This document shows positions 54,438 through 54,925 of a stretch of DNA of 54,925 bases, piece by piece; position 1 is the first letter of the stretch; each line of letters begins with the position of its first letter. The DNA comes from a virus: the IMG/VR virus record IMGVR_UViG_3300020021_000017, positions 1-54,925 of that record; one strand, given 5' to 3'. The notes under the pieces are model-generated. The model did not search any database. It saw only the letters and a program-made list of their open reading frames with translations, and had not been told where the DNA came from. The position numbers were made by a program, and so were the translations under genes.

Positions 54438-54925
54438 ATGAAATATAAATTTACTGGATTAACGAAAATTGCTGCAGGTATTACACTGCGACAAATTATT
54501 CGTAAAGCAGATAAAAAGATCGGCGGTTGGATTGAGAAAGAAACTAATCTAGCTCAAAATGGCGATGCTTGGGTATATGGCGATGCTCGGGTATATGGCG
54601 ATGCTCGGGTGTACGGTGATGCTCAGGTGTACGATTATGCTTGGATATCCGGCAATGCTCGGGTATATGGCGATGCTTGGATATTCGGCAATGCTCAGGT
54701 ATACGGCGATGTTCGGGTGTATGGCAATGCTCAGGTGTATGGCAATGCTCAGGTGTATGGCGATGCTCGGGTATATGGCGATGCTCGGGTGTACGGTGAT
54801 GCTCAGGTGTACGGCAATGCTCAGGTGCTTCAATCAATAGATATTATAAATATTATAATCCGCCCTTATTCAATAACTATCACTCCGCAAAACATCGTTA
54901 TTGGGTGTCAAATGAGATCTAGGTT
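54438..54925 (+). CDS. Hexapeptide-repeat beta-helix protein, copy 2 (5' part)
   Basis: The first about 190 nt are identical to copy 1, then the repeat array differs and is shorter (about 15 units). The segment after the array is again identical up to the window end. The gene continues at bases 1-131, giving 200 residues in total. The same leader with GGAGG precedes it. Confidence 0.75.
   Translation, partial: MKYKFTGLTKIAAGITLRQIIRKADKKIGGWIEKETNLAQNGDAWVYGDARVYGDARVYGDAQVYDYAWISGNARVYGDAWIFGNAQVYGDVRVYGNAQVYGNAQVYGDARVYGDARVYGDAQVYGNAQVLQSIDIINIIIRPYSITITPQNIVIGCQMRSR
54559..54830 (+). repeat. Shorter 18-bp tandem repeat array
   Basis: About 15 units of the same 18-bp type as 52525-52975. 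The order of variant units differs from copy 1 after the fifth unit (GATTATGCTTGG appears only here), showing independent expansion or shuffling while both flanks stayed identical. Confidence 0.8.
54910..54925. repeat. 16-bp terminal repeat (assembly closure)
   Basis: The final 16 bases equal the first 16 (AAATGAGATCTAGGTT). They join the two parts of one reading frame without a shift. This is consistent with a circular or circularly permuted genome, but the same sequence also exists internally at 53056-53071. Confidence 0.85.

Noticed and set aside
54544-54840. Antisense frames opposite the second repeat array
   Set aside because: Same explanation as for the first array.
1-54925. Integrase, repressor or phage RNA polymerase
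   Set aside because: I looked for integrase R-H-R-Y patterns, serine recombinase and T7-type polymerase motifs and saw none. Lysogeny genes are therefore not claimed.

Overview
This is an AT-rich tailed-phage genome with podovirus-like virion genes, probably essentially complete. It has a large terminase subunit, portal, scaffold, HK97-fold capsid, adaptor and nozzle-type tail genes, large internal (ejection-type) proteins and fibres. I see no tape measure, tail sheath or tail-tube gene. I also found no integrase, repressor, tRNA or phage RNA polymerase, so a lytic phage relying on host transcription is the simplest reading. Many starts have clear AGGAG-type Shine-Dalgarno sites, so the host uses that signal. 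I cannot name the host.

The last 16 bases (54910-54925) repeat the first 16, and a repeat-protein gene that runs off the right end continues in frame from base 1 to its stop at 129-131. The map is therefore best read as circular or circularly permuted. One caution is that the break lies inside a near-identical duplicated gene.

Layout. (1) 1-3593, plus strand: overlapping very small genes, some tandem duplicates, plus a DUF6745-like pair. (2) 11067-3472, minus strand: packaging operon of small proteins, a GNAT-like protein, a degenerate HNH-like protein, the large terminase and the portal, read from a promoter at 11102-11074. (3) 11.1-11.55 kb: a hairpin-rich non-coding block. (4) 11.6-23.9 kb, plus strand: nucleotide and replication genes (dATP/dGTP diphosphohydrolase-like, CYTH, PD-(D/E)XK nuclease, SSB-like, helicase, family A polymerase, HNH, DnaQ-like exonuclease, ClpP-like, dUTPase) with several membrane microproteins. 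(5) 48.4-23.9 kb, minus strand: scaffold, capsid, tail, internal virion proteins, fibres, then lysis genes (holin-like proteins, rhomboid, GH24 lysozyme). (6) 48.8-49.66 kb: non-coding, structured and AT-rich control region. (7) 49.7-54.9 kb, plus strand: accessory genes (exported protein, lipoprotein, DUF932-like, Cys-rich protein, gp88-like) and two copies of a hexapeptide-repeat beta-helix gene.

The most unusual points are these. A zinc-ribbon protein inside the replication operon (17360-18172) carries a C-terminal domain clearly homologous to this phage's own major capsid protein. A probable small minus-strand RNA or attenuator (22275-22159) lies before an unlisted membrane microprotein. 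There are two long structured non-coding blocks. A rhomboid-family protease is embedded in the lysis genes.
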